From Burkholderia sp. WAC0059 (GTDB lineage: Bacteria > Pseudomonadota > Gammaproteobacteria > Burkholderiales > Burkholderiaceae): 64,000 bases of DNA. Within the stretch, counting starts at the first letter, position 1; each line of letters starts with the position of its first letter. A program made the position numbers and the translations under genes. Below are positions 49,405 to 58,244 of the stretch, one piece after another. The stretch covers positions 248,001 to 312,000 of the forward strand of contig NZ_PNEO01000003.1 in NCBI RefSeq assembly GCF_002870125.1. Reading direction: 5' to 3'. The notes under the pieces are model-generated. The model was not told the origin of the DNA and did no database searches. It saw nothing but the letters and a program-made list of their open reading frames with translations.

Positions 49405-49626
49405 ATGTCCGAATCCGCTTGTTTCACGCCGCGCGTCATCGAGCCTGTCGCGACCAGCCAGCCCGACGGTCTCGGGCTCGCGCTCGAACTATGGCTGTCG
49501 CGCCCGATCGACGGCATCGCGGGCCGCGCGCTGCGCATTCATCTACGCAGCGGCGTGCGCATGGAGCAAGCCGAGGCGCTGCGCGATCTGCTCCACGCCT
49601 GCGGCACCGACATCGTCGTGGAATGA
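49405..49626 (+). CDS. Small hypothetical protein
   Basis: 73 residues. Third codon positions are strongly G/C in the second half, as in real genes of this genome, and the sequence has an ordinary amphipathic make-up (GLALELWLSRPIDGIAGRAL, then RMEQAEALRDLLHACGTDIVV). I do not recognise a family. The upstream frame is open further, but its codon use is less convincing. Confidence 0.5.
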   Translation: MSESACFTPRVIEPVATSQPDGLGLALELWLSRPIDGIAGRALRIHLRSGVRMEQAEALRDLLHACGTDIVVE

Positions 49627-49832
49627 AACGGCCGGGCTAGAGCCCGCCCGGCGTGGGCGTCCACGCCACGGCTGCGGTTCGGGCGGCGAGAACGGCCCGG
49701 ACGCCGGCGCGGCGGCAGTAGAGGCCGGGGAGGACCCGGGTAGGGGGAAAGCAGCGCGCCGCCGGCCCGTTCGCCGGGCACGCGGCGCCGACGACGTAGG
49801 CACCGCGGAGCGAGGCCCGGCCGCGCGTCCTG

Positions 49833-50921
49833 TCATGCCGGAGCCCCGGCCGCGGCACTGGCGGCATGCGCGTCGTGGCCCGTTGCCGTACCGACCGGCT
49901 GCACGCGCTGCGTCGCGAAGTTCCAGCGCAGCGCGAGCGCGGTGTTCACCGGAGCGGGAAGCAGCCCGGCCTTATAGAACGTGTCGGCGATCGTCTGCTG
50001 CTCGCCGAAATAACGCGCGTCGACGGCGCGCACCTCGTAGCTGCGCCGCGCGTTGGCCCGCTCGACCGTTGCGACGTCGAGCCCCCAGATCGGCGCGAGC
50101 AGTTGCGCGGCGTCGTGCGGATGGGCGCGAACCCAGTTGCCCGCGGCGACCAGTTGATCGAACACGATCCGGACGATTTCCGGATGCGCGGCCGCGAAGC
50201 CGCTCGACGCGAGGTAATAGCGCTGGTAGGACGCAAGGCCGTTGCCGCTCGCGAGCACGCGGACGTCGGGCTCCTCGTCGACCGAGGCGACGTAGGGGTC
50301 CCACGTCACCCATGCGTCGACGCTGCCGCGCTCGAACGCGGCGCGGCCGTCGGCGGGCACGAGATAGTCGATCTGCACGTCGGACGGCGCGAGGCCCGCG
50401 CGGGCCAGCGCCGCGAGCAGCAGATAGTGGCTGCCCGCCGCTTTCGTCACGGCAATGCGCCGGCCCTTGAGATCGGCGAGCGTATGCAGCGGCCCGTCGC
50501 GCTTCACGAGGATGGCCTGCGCATTGGGGGAGGGCGCCTCCTGGGCGACGTAGACGAAGTTCGCGCGCGCGGCCTGGGCGAAGATCGGCACGGTGTCGGC
50601 GACGTCGGCGCTGAAGTCGACCGCGTCGGCGTTGAGCGCCTCGGTCAGCGGCAGGCCGCTCGCGAACTCGTTCCACGACACGCGCACGCCGAGCGGCGCG
50701 AGCGCGCGTTCGAGCGATCCGCGCGCCTTCAGGACGGTAATCAGCGTCGAGGACTTCTGATAGCCGATCCGCAGTTCGACAGGCGCGGGCGTGGCCGCTT
50801 GCGCATGCGTGCCGGTGCCGGCCAGCATGCCGGACAGCGCGGCGAAGCACAGGCAGGCCATGCGCGCGGCACGGCGGAACGCGTGGAACGAGGGAAGCAG
50901 AGGGAGCGGGGAAAGCGTCAC
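49833..50921 (-). CDS. Orphan ABC substrate-binding protein, aliphatic-sulfonate (SsuA) type
   Basis: 362 residues from a GTG at 50921, chosen to give a plausible signal peptide (core MACLCFAALSGMLAGTGTHA); an ATG at 50978 and one at 50861 are alternatives. SsuA-type motifs: LRIGYQKSSTLITVLKARG, LADLKGRRIAVTKAAGSHYL, GSVDAWVTWDPYVASVDEEP. No permease or ATPase gene is adjacent. It sits 168 bases from the LysR gene that faces phnW and phnX. Confidence 0.8.
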   Translation of the reverse strand: MTLSPLPLLPSFHAFRRAARMACLCFAALSGMLAGTGTHAQAATPAPVELRIGYQKSSTLITVLKARGSLERALAPLGVRVSWNEFASGLPLTEALNADAVDFSADVADTVPIFAQAARANFVYVAQEAPSPNAQAILVKRDGPLHTLADLKGRRIAVTKAAGSHYLLLAALARAGLAPSDVQIDYLVPADGRAAFERGSVDAWVTWDPYVASVDEEPDVRVLASGNGLASYQRYYLASSGFAAAHPEIVRIVFDQLVAAGNWVRAHPHDAAQLLAPIWGLDVATVERANARRSYEVRAVDARYFGEQQTIADTFYKAGLLPAPVNTALALRWNFATQRVQPVGTATGHDAHAASAAAGAPA

Positions 50922-51089
50922 AGGCGGCCTTTTGTTCTGGTAAACGTTGGGGACTATGCCCGGCGAGTATCGTAACAACGGCCCGCGGCACCGCTAAATG
51001 ATCGATTGAGCTATTCAATGCACGGATCGGCACAACGGCGTGCCGCGTGACGTTCCGTGCACGACCCGGTAGCTGCTTATTCGGACCGC

Positions 51090-51947
51090 TTATTCGGGCT
51101 GCGTTTCGAACAGCGCGTCGAGCAGGTTCGACGAAGGCCGCTCGGCCAGCCGCGTGAGCGATTCGATCATCTGCACCTGGCAGTCTTCGAGCGGGATGGT
51201 CCGGATGTGTCGCGATTCGCCGAATTCCGCGTGCGCGATCACGCCGACGCCCACGCCCTGCGCCACGGCCGTCTGCAGGGCCTCGCGTCCGTCCACATAA
51301 AGCACGGGCCGTACCTGAAGCCCCTTGCGCACGAGTTCGGACTCGAGCAGTTGCTGCGTGACCGACTGCGCCTCGCGAAACACCATCGGCTCCCGGGCCA
51401 GCGCCTCGTAGGTGAGCCGTCTGCGCCTGGCCACGGGGCTCGCGGCCGGCACGACGGCGACGAGCGGCTCGCGGCGCAGCACGCGCGCCTCGAGCCGGCT
51501 ATGAACCTGCGGGGCCGCCGTGATCGCGGCGTCCACGCTGCTCGCCAGCACCCGCTGCATGCACTCGGCCGCGTTCGCGATCGAGAGCCGGACCACGACG
51601 CCCGGATAGCGGCGCCGGAACGCGCCGACGAGCTTGATGGCCAGATCGGGCGCGTCGGCCACGAGCGACAGCGTGCCCGATTCGAGCGCGCCGGCCGAGG
51701 CCAGCAGTTGCCGCGCGTCGCGCTCGCAGCTCGTCATCTGCCGTGTCACCGCGAACAGCCGCCGCCCCAGCTCGGTGAGCTCGACGCCACGCGCCGCGCG
51801 ATCGAACAACTTCACGCCGAAGTCCTGTTCCAGACGCCGCACGTGGTCGGACACGGCGGGCTGCGTCAGCGACAGCGCGGCGGCCGCCTTCGAAAACCCG
51901 CCGTGCTCGGCGACCGCATGAAATGCCCGCAATTGTGCGTATTGCAT
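51090..51947 (-). CDS. LysR-family regulator, probably of phnWX
   Basis: 285 residues. N-terminal winged helix-turn-helix: MQYAQLRAFHAVAEHGGFSK and AAAALSLTQPAVSDHVRRLE, then a periplasmic-binding-protein-like effector domain. The gene is divergent from phnW with 133 bases between, the usual place for a regulator controlling its neighbour. The likely inducer is 2-aminoethylphosphonate or a breakdown product (inference). ATG at 51947 preferred over one 21 bases upstream. Confidence 0.88.
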   Translation of the reverse strand: MQYAQLRAFHAVAEHGGFSKAAAALSLTQPAVSDHVRRLEQDFGVKLFDRAARGVELTELGRRLFAVTRQMTSCERDARQLLASAGALESGTLSLVADAPDLAIKLVGAFRRRYPGVVVRLSIANAAECMQRVLASSVDAAITAAPQVHSRLEARVLRREPLVAVVPAASPVARRRRLTYEALAREPMVFREAQSVTQQLLESELVRKGLQVRPVLYVDGREALQTAVAQGVGVGVIAHAEFGESRHIRTIPLEDCQVQMIESLTRLAERPSSNLLDALFETQPE

Positions 51948-51991
51948 CGCTCTTCCCGTAATCGGCATGAATAAGCTGAGGCTATAGGGAC

Positions 51992-52006
51992 ATCGATTAT
52001 ATTGAT
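51992..52006. promoter_or_regulatory. Candidate LysR-type operator between the regulator and phnW
   Basis: ATCGATTATATTGAT is an imperfect dyad of the T-N11-A kind bound by LysR-type regulators. It lies in the divergent gap in AT-rich DNA, 75 bases before phnW and 45 bases before the regulator gene. Confidence 0.4.
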
Positions 52007-52080
52007 TTTACCGATGAACGACGTTTCGATACTGTGTCGATCAGGACCCGACGACGACCCTCGCCCCTCGAACCGTACCC

Positions 52081-53277
52081 ATGACCCGCATCGACGACGC
52101 TATTCCGCCTTCGCCTGCCGCCCCCTGGCTCCTGACGCCCGGACCGCTCACCACGGCGGCCTCGACGAAGGCGGCGATGCTGCGCGACTGGGGCTCGTGG
52201 GACGACGACTTCCGCGCGCTGACCGCCAATCTGCGGCGCAGCCTGCTCGCCATCGCCGGCCAGACGGAAGAGGCGGGCGAGGGCGGCTACGATTGCGTGC
52301 CGCTGCAGGGCAGCGGCAGCTACTGCGTCGAGGCGATGCTCGGCAGCTTCGTGCCGCGCGACGGCCGCGTCCTCGTGCTAGCCAACGGCGCATACGGCAA
52401 GCGCATGGCCACGACGCTGCGCTACCTCGGCCGTGCCCACGTCGTGCTCGACAAGGGCGATTACCTGCCGCCTCGCGGCGACGAGGTCGCGCGGCTGCTC
52501 GATGCGCAGCCGGACATCACGCACGTCGCCGCCGTGCATTGCGAGACGAGCTCGGGCATCCTGAACCCGCTCGAGGAAATCGCGGCGGCCACCGCGAGTC
52601 ACGGCCGCCGGCTGCTCGTCGATTCGATGAGCGCGTTCGGCGCGGTGCCGCTCGACGCGCGCGCGCTGCCGTGCGACGCCTTCGTTTCGTCGGCGAACAA
52701 GTGCATCGAGGGCGTGCCGGGTTTCGGCTTCGTGATCGCAAGGCGCGACGTGCTGCGCGAAGCGAAGGGCCGTAGCCATTCGCTGAGCCTTGATCTGCAC
52801 GACCAGTGGGACGTGATGAACCGCACCGACCAGTGGAGGTTCACGCCGCCGACGCACACGGTGGCGGCGTTCGTCGAGGCACTGCGCCTGTACGCGCTCG
52901 AAGGCGGCCAGCCGGCCCGGCTTGCCCGCTACGCCGCCAATCGCGACGCGCTCGTGGCCGGCATGCGCTCGCTCGGCTTCGAGCCGCTGCTGACCGAACG
53001 CTGGCGCTCGCCCATCATCGTCACGTTCTTTTCGCCGGCCGACCCGGCGTTCGACTTCGGACGCTTCTACACGCTGATGAAAGAGCAGGGCTTCATCATC
53101 TATCCCGGCAAGCTGACGACGGTCGAGAGCTTCCGGATCGGCTGCATCGGCCAGGTGGATGCCGACGTGATGCGGCGCGTCGTCGAGGCCTGCGCGCAGG
53201 CACTGCGCGTGCTCGGCGTGCGCCGCGCGGCGCCGGATGCCGGAGCACTCGCCGGGCGCGAGACGCTGGCTGAGTGA
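52081..53277 (+). CDS. phnW: 2-aminoethylphosphonate:pyruvate transaminase PhnW
   Basis: 398 residues, class V aminotransferase. [28 protein letters not shown] at the N-terminus, [39 protein letters not shown] and [19 protein letters not shown], where Lys 207 should bind pyridoxal phosphate. It converts 2-aminoethylphosphonate plus pyruvate to phosphonoacetaldehyde and alanine. It is followed by phnX. Confidence 0.94.
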   Translation: MTRIDDAIPPSPAAPWLLTPGPLTTAASTKAAMLRDWGSWDDDFRALTANLRRSLLAIAGQTEEAGEGGYDCVPLQGSGSYCVEAMLGSFVPRDGRVLVLANGAYGKRMATTLRYLGRAHVVLDKGDYLPPRGDEVARLLDAQPDITHVAAVHCETSSGILNPLEEIAAATASHGRRLLVDSMSAFGAVPLDARALPCDAFVSSANKCIEGVPGFGFVIARRDVLREAKGRSHSLSLDLHDQWDVMNRTDQWRFTPPTHTVAAFVEALRLYALEGGQPARLARYAANRDALVAGMRSLGFEPLLTERWRSPIIVTFFSPADPAFDFGRFYTLMKEQGFIIYPGKLTTVESFRIGCIGQVDADVMRRVVEACAQALRVLGVRRAAPDAGALAGRETLAE

Positions 53278-53282
53278 CGGCC

Positions 53283-53310
53283 CCGATGCCGCCGATGCCG
53301 CCGATGCCGC
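53283..53310 (+). repeat. Triplicated 9-base repeat between phnW and phnX
   Basis: CCGATGCCG is repeated three times without interruption, plus one base, immediately after the phnW stop. It is not coding. Confidence 0.85.
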
Positions 53311-53383
53311 AATACGGGCCGGTCGTCACGAAAATGCCGCAAGCGCCGTTCGGAACTCGTTCAGGACTTCAGGACCATTGCAG

Positions 53384-54187
53384 ATGAAACACCTCAAGGC
53401 CGTCATCTTCGACTGGGCCGGCACCGTGGTCGATTACGGATCGCGCGCGCCGATGGGCGCGTTCGTCGAAACGTTCGCGCAATTCGGCGTGCCGATCACG
53501 ATCGACGAGGCGCGCGGGCCAATGGGCATGGCCAAGCGCCCGCACATCGCGGCGCTGCTCGCGTTGCCGCGCGTGGCGCAGGCTTGGGCCGGGCGGCATG
53601 GCCACGCGCCCGGCGAGGCGGACATCGACGCCGTGTACGACGCATTCGTGCCGAGGAACGTCGCCGTCGTCGCCCGCTACAGCGACCTGATTCCCGGCGC
53701 CGCCGACGTCGTCGCGGCGCTGCGCGCCGACGGTCTGCGCATCGGCACGACGACGGGCTACACGCGCGAGATCATCGAGCGGATCGTGCCGCAGGCGGCC
53801 GCCCAGGGGTTCGCGCCGGACAGTATCGTCTGCGCGGGCGAGACGCCCGAAGGGCGGCCTTCGCCATACATGATCTACCGGACATTGCCGCAGTTGGGCG
53901 TCTGGCGCGCGCGCGACGCGATCAAGGTCGACGACACCGAGGTCGGCATCGGGGAGGGGATCAACGGCGGAACGTGGGCCGTCGGCGTCGCGGTCAGCGG
54001 CAACGCGTTCGGCATGAGCGAGGAGGAGGCGAAGGCGCTCGCGCCCGCCGAATTCGCGCGCCGTCGTGCCACGGCCGCCCGGCGTCTGAGCGCGGCCGGC
54101 GCGCATTACGTGATCGACAGCGTCGCGGACCTGCTGCCGGTCGTCTACGACATAGAAGGCCGGCTCGCGCGCGGCGAGCGGCCGTAG
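53384..54187 (+). CDS. phnX: Phosphonoacetaldehyde hydrolase PhnX (phosphonatase)
   Basis: 267 residues of the HAD superfamily. The nucleophile is Asp 10 in AVIFDWAGTVVDYGS, and the Schiff-base Lys is Lys 51 in ARGPMGMAKRPHI. TTTGYTREI and KVDDTEVGIGEGINGG supply the other HAD motifs. It splits phosphonoacetaldehyde into acetaldehyde and phosphate, completing use of 2-aminoethylphosphonate as phosphorus source. 106 bases after phnW, same strand. Confidence 0.94.
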   Translation: MKHLKAVIFDWAGTVVDYGSRAPMGAFVETFAQFGVPITIDEARGPMGMAKRPHIAALLALPRVAQAWAGRHGHAPGEADIDAVYDAFVPRNVAVVARYSDLIPGAADVVAALRADGLRIGTTTGYTREIIERIVPQAAAQGFAPDSIVCAGETPEGRPSPYMIYRTLPQLGVWRARDAIKVDDTEVGIGEGINGGTWAVGVAVSGNAFGMSEEEAKALAPAEFARRRATAARRLSAAGAHYVIDSVADLLPVVYDIEGRLARGERP

Positions 54188-54264
54188 GCAACCCGCGACG
54201 GGCGCCGCGGGCCGGCTCGGGGCTACGGTAACATGAGCGCCTTCGCCGCTCACCGCGCCCGCCC

Positions 54265-54588
54265 ATGAAGACTGTCCTGCTGTTCGCCGTGACCGCGCTG
54301 GCCGAGATCGTCGGCTGCTATCTGCCGTACCGGTGGCTCAGGGAAGGGGCCAGCGCGTGGTGGCTGCTGCCGGCCGCCGCGTCGCTGGCGCTCTTCGCGT
54401 GGCTGCTGTCGCTGCACCCGTCGGCGGCCGGCCGGACGTATGCGGCTTACGGCGGCGTCTACATCGGCGTGGCGATACTCTGGCTCTGGGGCGTCGAGGG
54501 CATCCGGCCGACCGGCTGGGACTGGGCCGGCGTGGCGCTCACGCTGGCCGGCATGGCGCTCATCGCCTTCCAGCCCGGCCGCGTCTGA
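54265..54588 (+). CDS. YnfA family (UPF0060) small membrane protein
   Basis: 107 residues, four transmembrane helices. Family motifs are [17 protein letters not shown] and [23 protein letters not shown], followed by P-T-G-W-D. YnfA proteins resemble small-multidrug-resistance subunits; function is poorly defined. Confidence 0.92.
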   Translation: MKTVLLFAVTALAEIVGCYLPYRWLREGASAWWLLPAAASLALFAWLLSLHPSAAGRTYAAYGGVYIGVAILWLWGVEGIRPTGWDWAGVALTLAGMALIAFQPGRV

Positions 54589-54615
54589 GCGCGGCCCGTT
54601 GCGCGCCGACCATGC

Positions 54616-55059
54616 TCACTCGATACGGTTCACGTCCGGAAAGCGCGCCAGAAACGCGGGCGGCATCGGCACGACCTGGTGCGTCCGGTAGTTGAAGAAG
54701 ACGAAGCCGGACTTGGCCATCGCGATCAACCGGCCGTCGGCCGGACGCGTGATGCGGAAGATGATGTCGCCGCCGTAGCGGTTGAAGTCCATGACGCCGA
54801 CCTCGAACAGCAGCACGTCGCGCGCATGCGCTTCGGCGCGATAGGTCGTGGCGAGATCGGTGACGATGATGCCGGTGCCGTCCTCGCGCAGATCCTCGAT
54901 GCCCGCGTCGAACATGAAACGCCCGCGTGCTTCGGAAATCATCGAGATCATCGAGTCGTTGGCCAGATGGTTGGCCGCGTTGATGTCCGTGACGCGCACG
55001 GTCATGCGCGTGGCGTAGTAGTACTGGTTGTCGGGAAACTGTAGCTGGATGCGGGCCAT
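54616..55059 (-). CDS. Hotdog-fold acyl-CoA thioesterase (YbgC/FadM-like)
   Basis: 147 residues. YYYATRMTVRVTDINAANHLANDSMISM carries the Asp/Asn-containing hotdog motif, and FEVGVMDFNRYGGDIIFRITRPADGRLIAMAKSGFVF the strand pattern of the 4-hydroxybenzoyl-CoA thioesterase group. Acts in the cytosol on an acyl-CoA; substrate unknown. Convergent with the YnfA gene, 27 bases apart. Confidence 0.85.
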   Translation of the reverse strand: MARIQLQFPDNQYYYATRMTVRVTDINAANHLANDSMISMISEARGRFMFDAGIEDLREDGTGIIVTDLATTYRAEAHARDVLLFEVGVMDFNRYGGDIIFRITRPADGRLIAMAKSGFVFFNYRTHQVVPMPPAFLARFPDVNRIE

Positions 55060-55187
55060 GGCGACGGGCGGAAGGAGAACGTTCGGCGCGGCGCCGGCCT
55101 CGGAGCGGCGTCGCGGTGTCCGGCGATTTTAGCCCGGCCGCCCGAAGGCCGGGCCGGCATTGTCGTGCCGCCGCGCGGGTTGCCCGC

Positions 55188-55345
55188 TCAGCGCGGCGGC
55201 ACGCCGACGCGCCAGGCGCGCCAGTTCGCGACGATGGACTGCACGAGCCCACGAGGAAATCGGTCTGCCGCAGATCGAACTGCGGTGCGAAGGCCAGCGC
55301 CGTCATCGAGGCCGCCGCGCTCGCGTGGCCCATGCCGTCGTCATC
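55188..55345 (-). pseudogene. C-terminal remnant of an unidentified gene at the island edge
   Basis: On the minus strand the codons for MGHASAAASMTALAFAPQFD and LRQTDFLVG have almost only G/C in third position, as in real genes here. About 55247 the coding signal moves to another frame, which continues LVQSIVANWRAWRVGVPPR and stops at 55190-55188. A single lost base would explain this. Upstream of about 55345 the signal ends where the AT-rich island begins. I cannot name the parent protein. Confidence 0.55.
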
Positions 55346-55482
55346 AATCCGACGCACATCAACTTGCCCGTCGCAAACGGGCAATATGCTTTCTGCCCCT
55401 CTCCCATAAGGATGAGCCCCTCACGCGACGCACAGTCGAGCACCCATTCGTATTCCAAAATTTTTATGATCAAGGATCTTGA

Positions 55483-55968
55483 ATGCCAATTCCGGCTTAC
55501 ATGTGGCTGAAAGACGATGGTGGTTCCGATATCAAAGGCTCCGTCACCGTTCAGGGACGTGAAGGAAGTATCGAGGTGGTTGGCTTTAGTCATGGCCTGA
55601 ATCTCCCCGTCGATAGCAATACCGGAAAAATTACCGATGCCCGCTCACATTCGCCAATGAGCATCGAGAAAGAATTCGATGCTGCAAGCCCTTACCTGTA
55701 CAAAGCGGTAGCGAGAGGACAAACCCTGAAATCGGCTGAGCTGAAGTGGTACAGAATTAACCACGCGGGTCAGGAAGATGTGTACTTCATCATGCTGATC
55801 GAAGGGGTAAAGATCACCGGCGTGAACCCCGGCATGCCCAACACAAAAATCGCCGGAATGTCACAAGTCAACCACATGGAGGCGGTTTCGCTCATGTATG
55901 AGCGAATCACATGGCATTACACGGACGGCAACGTGAAGTTCACGGATACCTGGAACGAGCGGTCCTGA
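55483..55968 (+). CDS. hcp: Type VI secretion tube/effector-carrier protein Hcp
   Basis: 161 residues. The start MPIPAYMWLKDDGGSDIKGS, the segment SPYLYKAVARGQTLKSAELKW and the end ITWHYTDGNVKFTDTWNERS are characteristic of the Hcp family, especially the enterobacterial-type members. Hcp rings stack into the type VI tube and carry small effectors inside. Gene codon use is far more AT-rich than its neighbours. An AAGGA ribosome site lies just upstream. The stop is two bases before the effector start. No other type VI structural gene is in the window. Confidence 0.93.
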   Translation: MPIPAYMWLKDDGGSDIKGSVTVQGREGSIEVVGFSHGLNLPVDSNTGKITDARSHSPMSIEKEFDAASPYLYKAVARGQTLKSAELKWYRINHAGQEDVYFIMLIEGVKITGVNPGMPNTKIAGMSQVNHMEAVSLMYERITWHYTDGNVKFTDTWNERS

Positions 55969-55970
55969 TC

Positions 55971-56489
55971 ATGCCACTACAGGGAAAATTTATCGTCAAT
56001 AACGAGTCGTTCGAGCCACTAGTCATGTATGGCGTGGGCACATTCATGGCGTTTTCAGGGAATGATATTTATCGCAACCGGGGTGGATGCAGTGCTGTAA
56101 AAGATAAAGGCCCTATTCCTGCCGGGAAATATTGGATCGTGGACCGGCCTACGGGGGGACTTGCCTCTCGCGGGGAAGCGTGGGTGAAAGACACCCTGAA
56201 TTCGGCATTGGGCAAACCCTCTCATCACGACGAGTGGTTTGCACTATATCGTGATGACGGCATGATCGATGACTGGACTTGGGTTAATGGCATCAAACGC
56301 GGCAATTTCCGCTTGCATCCTGTAGGTGGGCGGGGCGTCTCTCTTGGCTGTATAACGCTATGGAGTTATGTTGAGTTTCAGACGCTTCGCCGGGCACTAT
56401 TGAACACAAAAACGGTTCCTGCCCGAAACTCGGGATTGAACGCCTATGGTTTGATAGAGATCGTCACCTATGGCAATACTTGCCCATAG
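55971..56489 (+). CDS. Tlde1-like (DUF2778) type VI L,D-transpeptidase-fold effector
   Basis: 172 residues without signal peptide. NIYRN-like early region (SGNDIYRNRGGCSAVKDKGPIPAGKYWIVDRP in overlapping parts) and the catalytic-type motif LHPVGGRGVSLGCITLW, in which His 116 and Cys 127 are the expected active pair, match DUF2778. Members such as Salmonella Tlde1 are injected by type VI secretion and damage the target's peptidoglycan. It follows hcp by two bases and overlaps the next gene by 20 bases. Function is inferred from family and context. Confidence 0.85.
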   Translation: MPLQGKFIVNNESFEPLVMYGVGTFMAFSGNDIYRNRGGCSAVKDKGPIPAGKYWIVDRPTGGLASRGEAWVKDTLNSALGKPSHHDEWFALYRDDGMIDDWTWVNGIKRGNFRLHPVGGRGVSLGCITLWSYVEFQTLRRALLNTKTVPARNSGLNAYGLIEIVTYGNTCP

Positions 56490-56760
56490 CCTGAAGCTGA
56501 TCTTCAGGCTACTTCTGCTTATTGGCATCTATGCGGTAACGCTTCGGTTTGTCCATACTTATCCGTTGGAGATGCCCCCTAATCAGCAGAAGATATTGTT
56601 CATACTATCTGATAAGCTGGGTATACGCGATCCTGATAATCTTTACATTTACGGGTTTGCTGTTTTTGACCTGATTATCGCCATCATTTTATATATGCTG
56701 ATTACGAATCTATGGCGTCGTTGCCGGGCGAAGCGTCTAGATCCGCCCACGCATGAATAA
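56470..56760 (+). CDS. Probable immunity protein of the Tlde1-like effector
   Basis: 96 residues with two transmembrane helices (about 9-27 and 58-80) joined by a 30-residue loop likely to face the periplasm (TYPLEMPPNQQKILFILSDK), and a basic C-terminus. No family is recognised from sequence. Its start lies inside the effector gene (20-base overlap), the usual arrangement for a toxin and its immunity factor, and the effector would act on periplasmic peptidoglycan. Immunity is therefore inferred from context and topology. Confidence 0.65.
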   Translation: MAILAHSLKLIFRLLLLIGIYAVTLRFVHTYPLEMPPNQQKILFILSDKLGIRDPDNLYIYGFAVFDLIIAIILYMLITNLWRRCRAKRLDPPTHE

Positions 56761-56966
56761 GGAAACCCGCCCTCTGGCGAGGCATCACTTCCATACCGGC
56801 ACCGCCGGCGCACATACCTCAAACGGGATACTGCGCGGGTTTTCCGGGATGCCCGGCGGCCGGAAAGCGCTTTCCTTCGCCGCGCAGTTGTAATACTTTG
56901 ATGATTGCGCAATCGGCGACGGCAAGCCGCCGCGGCGCCCATAAGACAAAGCAAAGGAGACGACCC

Positions 56967-58244
56967 TTGAACTGGTATGCCGCGTTGAGCCGCAAGGAAC
57001 GCACGACCTTTCATTCGGCCCTGGTCGGCTGGGTGCTCGATGCGTTCGATTTCATGGTGTTCACGTTCGTCGTGACCTCGCTGATGGCGCTCTGGGGGCT
57101 CGGCAAGGGGCAGATCGGCCTGCTCAGCACCGTCAGCCTGTTCTTCTCCGCGTTCGGCGGCTGGCTCGGCGGCATTCTCGCCGACCGCTACGGCCGCGTG
57201 CGGGTGCTGCAATGGGTCGTCCTCTGGTTTTCCGTCTTCACGTTTCTGATCGGCTGCGCGCAGAACGTCGGCCAGCTCTACGCGCTGCGCGCGCTGCAAG
57301 GCCTCGGCTTCGGCGGCGAATGGGCCGTCGGCGCGGTGCTGATCGGCGAGATCGTGCGGCCCGAGCATCGCGGCAAGACGGTCGGCGTCGTGCAAAGCGG
57401 CTGGGCGCTCGGCTGGGGACTGGCCGCGGTGCTCTACACGATCGTGTATTCGGTGCTACCGCAGGCGCTCGCGTGGCGCGCGATGTTCTGGGTCGGCATC
57501 CTGCCCGCGCTGCTCGTCTTCTACCTGCGCCGCCACGTCGACGAACCCGAGAGTTTCCGGCGCGCGCGCCGCGCGGCCGACGCGCCGTCGTTCCTGCGCA
57601 TTTTCTCGCCGCGCATGCTGGGCACGACGCTCGGCACGGCGCTCATGTGCACGGGCGTGCAGGGCGGCTATTACGCGATCGCGACGTGGATTCCCGCATT
57701 CCTGCGCCTGGAACGCCATCTGTCGGTGATCGGCACGGGCAGCTATCTCGCCGTGCTGATCGTCGGCTCGTTCATCGGCTACGCGAGCGGCGGCTATCTG
57801 TCCGACCGCCTCGGGCGACGCGGCAACATGCTGCTGTTCGCGCTGCTCTCGGCAGTCTCCACGATCGTCTATACGAAGCTGCCGTTCACGAACGCGCAGA
57901 TGCTCTACCTTGGGTTCCCGCTCGGCTTTTGCGCGTCGGGCATTTTCGGGGGCATCGGCGCGCATCTGACCGAGCTGTTTCCGGCCGCGCTGCGGGCCAA
58001 CGGGCAGAGCTTCGCCTACAACTTCGGGCGCGGCATCGGCGCGCTGTTTCCGGCGGCCGTCGGCGCGATGAGCGTGAAAACCGGGCTCGGCAACGCGATT
58101 TGCCTGCTCGCGGTCGCGGCCAACGCGCTCGTGTTCGTCACCGTGCTGTTCCTGCCCGAGACGCGCGGCCGGCGGCTCGAAACGATCGACGCCGCCGATG
58201 AAGCGGGGGAGCCGCGGCACGAACGCTTGCAGCGCGGCGTTTGA
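56967..58244 (+). CDS. MFS transporter, sialate/aromatic-acid:H+ symporter-like
   Basis: 425 residues, twelve transmembrane helices. The TTG at 56967 is preferred because AAAGGAG stands 7 bases before it and the product begins MNWYAALSRKERTTFHSALVGWVLDAFDFM. MFS motifs are GGILADRYGRVRVL (loop 2-3) and GYLSDRLGRRGN (loop 8-9). The type is that of metabolite:H+ symporters for aromatic or sugar acids. The following amidohydrolase gene (108 bases) suggests a shared catabolic task. Confidence 0.85.
   Translation: MNWYAALSRKERTTFHSALVGWVLDAFDFMVFTFVVTSLMALWGLGKGQIGLLSTVSLFFSAFGGWLGGILADRYGRVRVLQWVVLWFSVFTFLIGCAQNVGQLYALRALQGLGFGGEWAVGAVLIGEIVRPEHRGKTVGVVQSGWALGWGLAAVLYTIVYSVLPQALAWRAMFWVGILPALLVFYLRRHVDEPESFRRARRAADAPSFLRIFSPRMLGTTLGTALMCTGVQGGYYAIATWIPAFLRLERHLSVIGTGSYLAVLIVGSFIGYASGGYLSDRLGRRGNMLLFALLSAVSTIVYTKLPFTNAQMLYLGFPLGFCASGIFGGIGAHLTELFPAALRANGQSFAYNFGRGIGALFPAAVGAMSVKTGLGNAICLLAVAANALVFVTVLFLPETRGRRLETIDAADEAGEPRHERLQRGV

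Noticed and set aside
55255..55385. Plus-strand frame with INPTHI and an EIGLPQIELR-like stretch resembling the autocleavage region of FlhB/HrcU export proteins
   Set aside because: Third-position G/C bias clearly favours the minus strand in this segment, and no other part of an FlhB-type protein is visible. The match is most likely chance.
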